64,000 nt of DNA from Notolepis coatsorum (Eukaryota; Chordata; Actinopteri; Aulopiformes; Paralepididae): NCBI GenBank assembly GCA_963971535.1, contig OZ020590.1, positions 154,294,177-154,358,176 of the forward strand. Direction: 5' to 3'. A model generated the notes under the pieces. That model ran no database searches. It was not told the origin of the DNA and saw only the letters and a program-made list of their open reading frames with translations. The position numbers were made by a program, and so were the translations under genes. Of this stretch, positions 62,291 to 64,000 are shown one piece after another (within the stretch, counting starts at the first letter, position 1; each line of letters opens with the position of its first letter).

Positions 62291-62747
62291 TGATAGTTTG
62301 TTATCTAATCATGGCTATCCCGACTGAACCACACATTAGCACTCGATATTATAACGTAGCTAAAGCTAACTAGCTGTCCCTGCCTTTAGCTAAGCCGACA
62401 TGGCTAGCCTGACTGAACTGTCTAACATGCAACAACTTTCATCTTCAGTCCATCTGCCGAATGACCGTCCTCTTCCTCTTGGCTGGCATAACTAAGCATA
62501 ACCTCCAAAGCTGCACGCGCGAAGTAGTCAAACGCAGCTGACGCACGCCGGCGTACACATGATGTAACCCCTCCCTTCGTTGAAACCAATAGTATGTCTG
62601 CTGCAGAGCCCCAGAGCTCCAATAGTGAGTATGTCTGCTGCAGAGCCGCAGAGCCAGGAACAAGTCACACACATTCTACAAACGTGTCTAATGTGAAATA
62701 TATAAGCATATAAGCAAAACTAGATTTTAGGTATGTGATGAAAAAGG

Positions 62748-62861
62748 GCCTCGCGGGAAGGGGGGCCTCGCAAAGAAAATAAATAAAAGAAAATTATAAA
62801 AAAAATTATAAATAATTCTTTTTGTTTTTTTTTTTCGGGGCCCCCCTTCCCGCGAGGCCCT
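62748..62861. repeat. Inverted repeat (hairpin) in the hAT-type element
   Basis: GGCCTCGCGGGAAGGGGGGC at 62748 and its complement GCCCCCCTTCCCGCGAGGCC at about 62841 enclose an A/T-only loop of about 70 nt. The arm motif also resembles the subterminal repeat of the element. Confidence 0.85.
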
Positions 62862-63029
62862 GTGCGACCGCACTGCTCGCACACCCCCTGAGGCGGCCCT
62901 GAGTACACAAGGGGGTTTCTCAGCCAGTCCAGGGTCCAGTACACAATGAACACCTACTCGCCTCACTACCTCTCACCTTCACAACTGCGAATAACAACAA
63001 CAACTCCAACCTCACCTCCGCTCCACTTA

Positions 63030-63275
63030 CTCCTGACTAACCTAGTGGCTATGTAGTGTGTGGGTCTGGGCATGTGCACGTGAGATGTGGGTGGACTAAT
63101 GATGTGCAGGTGTGTTCTATCAGTACTAGTGTTGTGTATCCTGTAGTGTATTGTATCATGTAACTGTTTCTTTCATGTTTGTATATGTGTATTTGCTCTG
63201 GTGGCAAACTATGTTTCCCCTCGGGGATTAAGAAATAAACCATACCATACCATACCATACCATACCATACTAATC
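63030..63275 (+). mobile_element. LINE 3' UTR with (CCATA)n tail
   Basis: Ends CCTCGGGGATTAAGAAATAA and then six CCATA repeats. No coding part is left. Confidence 0.5.
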
Positions 63276-63340
63276 AGCTACCTAATTGTCTCTACTCCTT
63301 CCGTGGCAATAGTATCTCCCATCCTTCACATATCCATGAG

Positions 63341-63366
63341 AGGGGGGGGGGGGGGGGGGGGGGGGT
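63341..63366. repeat. G-run
   Basis: About 25 consecutive G; possible assembly weak point. Confidence 0.95.
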
Positions 63367-63499
63367 GAGATCTGCCACAGTATATTCAGATAAAATTGTA
63401 TTGCCTATATTTTGGTCTTTCTACTATTACCCTGCCCATACCTGTACCTCCCCCCTGTACCTCCCTCCCCCATGCTGCTACACAACAACCATCGCTACA

Positions 63500-64000
63500 A
63501 CAACCAGAACCTGCAGTTTCCTCCTGAGCAACATCAGAAGGATACGCCCCTTCCTGAGAAAAGAAGACACCCAACGTCCAATCAACAGTCATGTCCCGCC
63601 TCGACTAGTGCAATGCACTGCTCGCTGGTCTGCCGACCACCACCACCAAGCCACGTCAACTCATCCAGAACGCAGCGGCCAGCCTGATCTCCAACCTACC
63701 AAAGTCAGTCCATGTTACCCCACTTCTTAGGGACTTGCACTGGCTCCCCATCGCCGCACGAATCCGCTTCAAGGTCCTCGACCTGACATATCGCACAGCG
63801 AAGGGAACGGCTCCCGCCTACCTCCGGTCAATGGTCTCTAGCTACACACCCTCAAGACCCCTCCCCTATGCATCTCCTGGCCGCCTCAGACCCACTCCTA
63901 TCTGAGCTCCGGGAGGGTCATCAAAGACAAGCCGCCTATTCTCTGTCCTCGCTCCACAGTTTGGACAGCCGAAACCCGCCGTAGACAAAAAAAACGTCTT
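63500..64000 (+). pseudogene. L2-type reverse transcriptase fragment, cut by window edge
   Basis: Plus strand: FLLSNIRRIRPFLRKEDTQR in one frame. After a shift at about 63592 come LDYCNALLAGLPTTT, HVTPLLRDLHWLPIAARIRF and KVLDLTYRTAKGTAPAYLRS. These are the post-palm blocks of L2 LINEs, homologous to [12 protein letters not shown] and LHWLPV in the copy at 14747-15628. Confidence 0.75.

Larger units (their letters stand above)
59494..62901. mobile_element. 3.4-kb hAT-type element filled with LINE fragments
   Basis: Left end CAGGGCCGCCTGGGAGAAAT, right end complement CAGGGCCGCCTCAGGGGGTG, flanked by the perfect 8-bp AGTACACA (59486-59493 and 62902-62909). Subterminal CGAGGCCCTGTGCGA occurs near both ends. 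No transposase frame is seen; most of the interior is two LINE fragments and simple repeats. The surrounding DNA (59256-59493 joined to 62902 onward) reads on across the insertion and resembles an LTR (TGTGACGAGCCTGGTG). Confidence 0.88.

Overview
The window is nuclear DNA of a teleost fish. It has one recognisable split host gene, klhl10 (kelch-like 10, minus strand, five coding exons, 32202 to about 20546). The rest is nested transposable elements, minisatellites and microsatellites. The fish assignment rests on the protein similarity of klhl10, on fish-type L2, Rex/RTE and DIRS-like elements, on tRNA-derived SINEs and on many hAT-type elements. The exact species cannot be read from the sequence.

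Layout. 1-18.9 kb: a 41-bp minisatellite split by a hAT MITE, LINE 3' ends, three target-site-defined SINEs, a solo LTR (7548-8192), a hAT copy with a nested LINE tail (9332-10425) and a broken L2 LINE (13.8-17.2 kb) carrying its own hAT MITE. 18.96-20.18 kb: a 1.2-kb hAT element with a perfect 8-bp target duplication, directly downstream of klhl10. 20.2-32.2 kb: klhl10. Its 9.5-kb intron 1 holds a 29-bp minisatellite that was cut apart by an internally deleted L1 LINE and by a Gmr1-like LTR element. 32.6-32.9 kb: a tandem repeat upstream of klhl10 with nine TGACATCA motifs. 33-35.3 kb: an L2 tail split by a piggyBac-like element. 35.6-46.0 kb: the 3' end of a chromodomain Ty3/gypsy element, then a large LTR into which a second element of the same family (37305-45381, opposite orientation) has inserted; that element carries a LINE inside one of its LTRs. 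48.6-58.6 kb: a DIRS1-like retrotransposon with inverted terminal repeats and an internal complementary region, a gag gene, a degenerate 5S rRNA copy and no visible pol. It is interrupted by a young LTR element (51814-55415). 59.5-62.9 kb: a 3.4-kb hAT-type element filled with LINE fragments. 63.5-64 kb: an L2 fragment leaving the window.

The most interesting observation concerns the two structurally complete but pol-less LTR elements (37305-45381 and 51814-55415). Neither has a TGG-type tRNA primer site. Instead, the bases abutting the 5' LTR are complementary over 10-12 nt to a stretch of the same LTR lying about 31 nt downstream of a TATA-like box, as expected for Tf1/sushi-type self-primed reverse transcription. 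One of them (51814-55415) carries an intact 843-codon ORF of unknown function whose start codon lies inside that primer site.

Limits: element families are assigned by recognition of motifs and structure, without database search. Some start points of broken elements are approximate. There is one 200-base run of N, and several long homopolymers and microsatellites are places where assembly may be unreliable.
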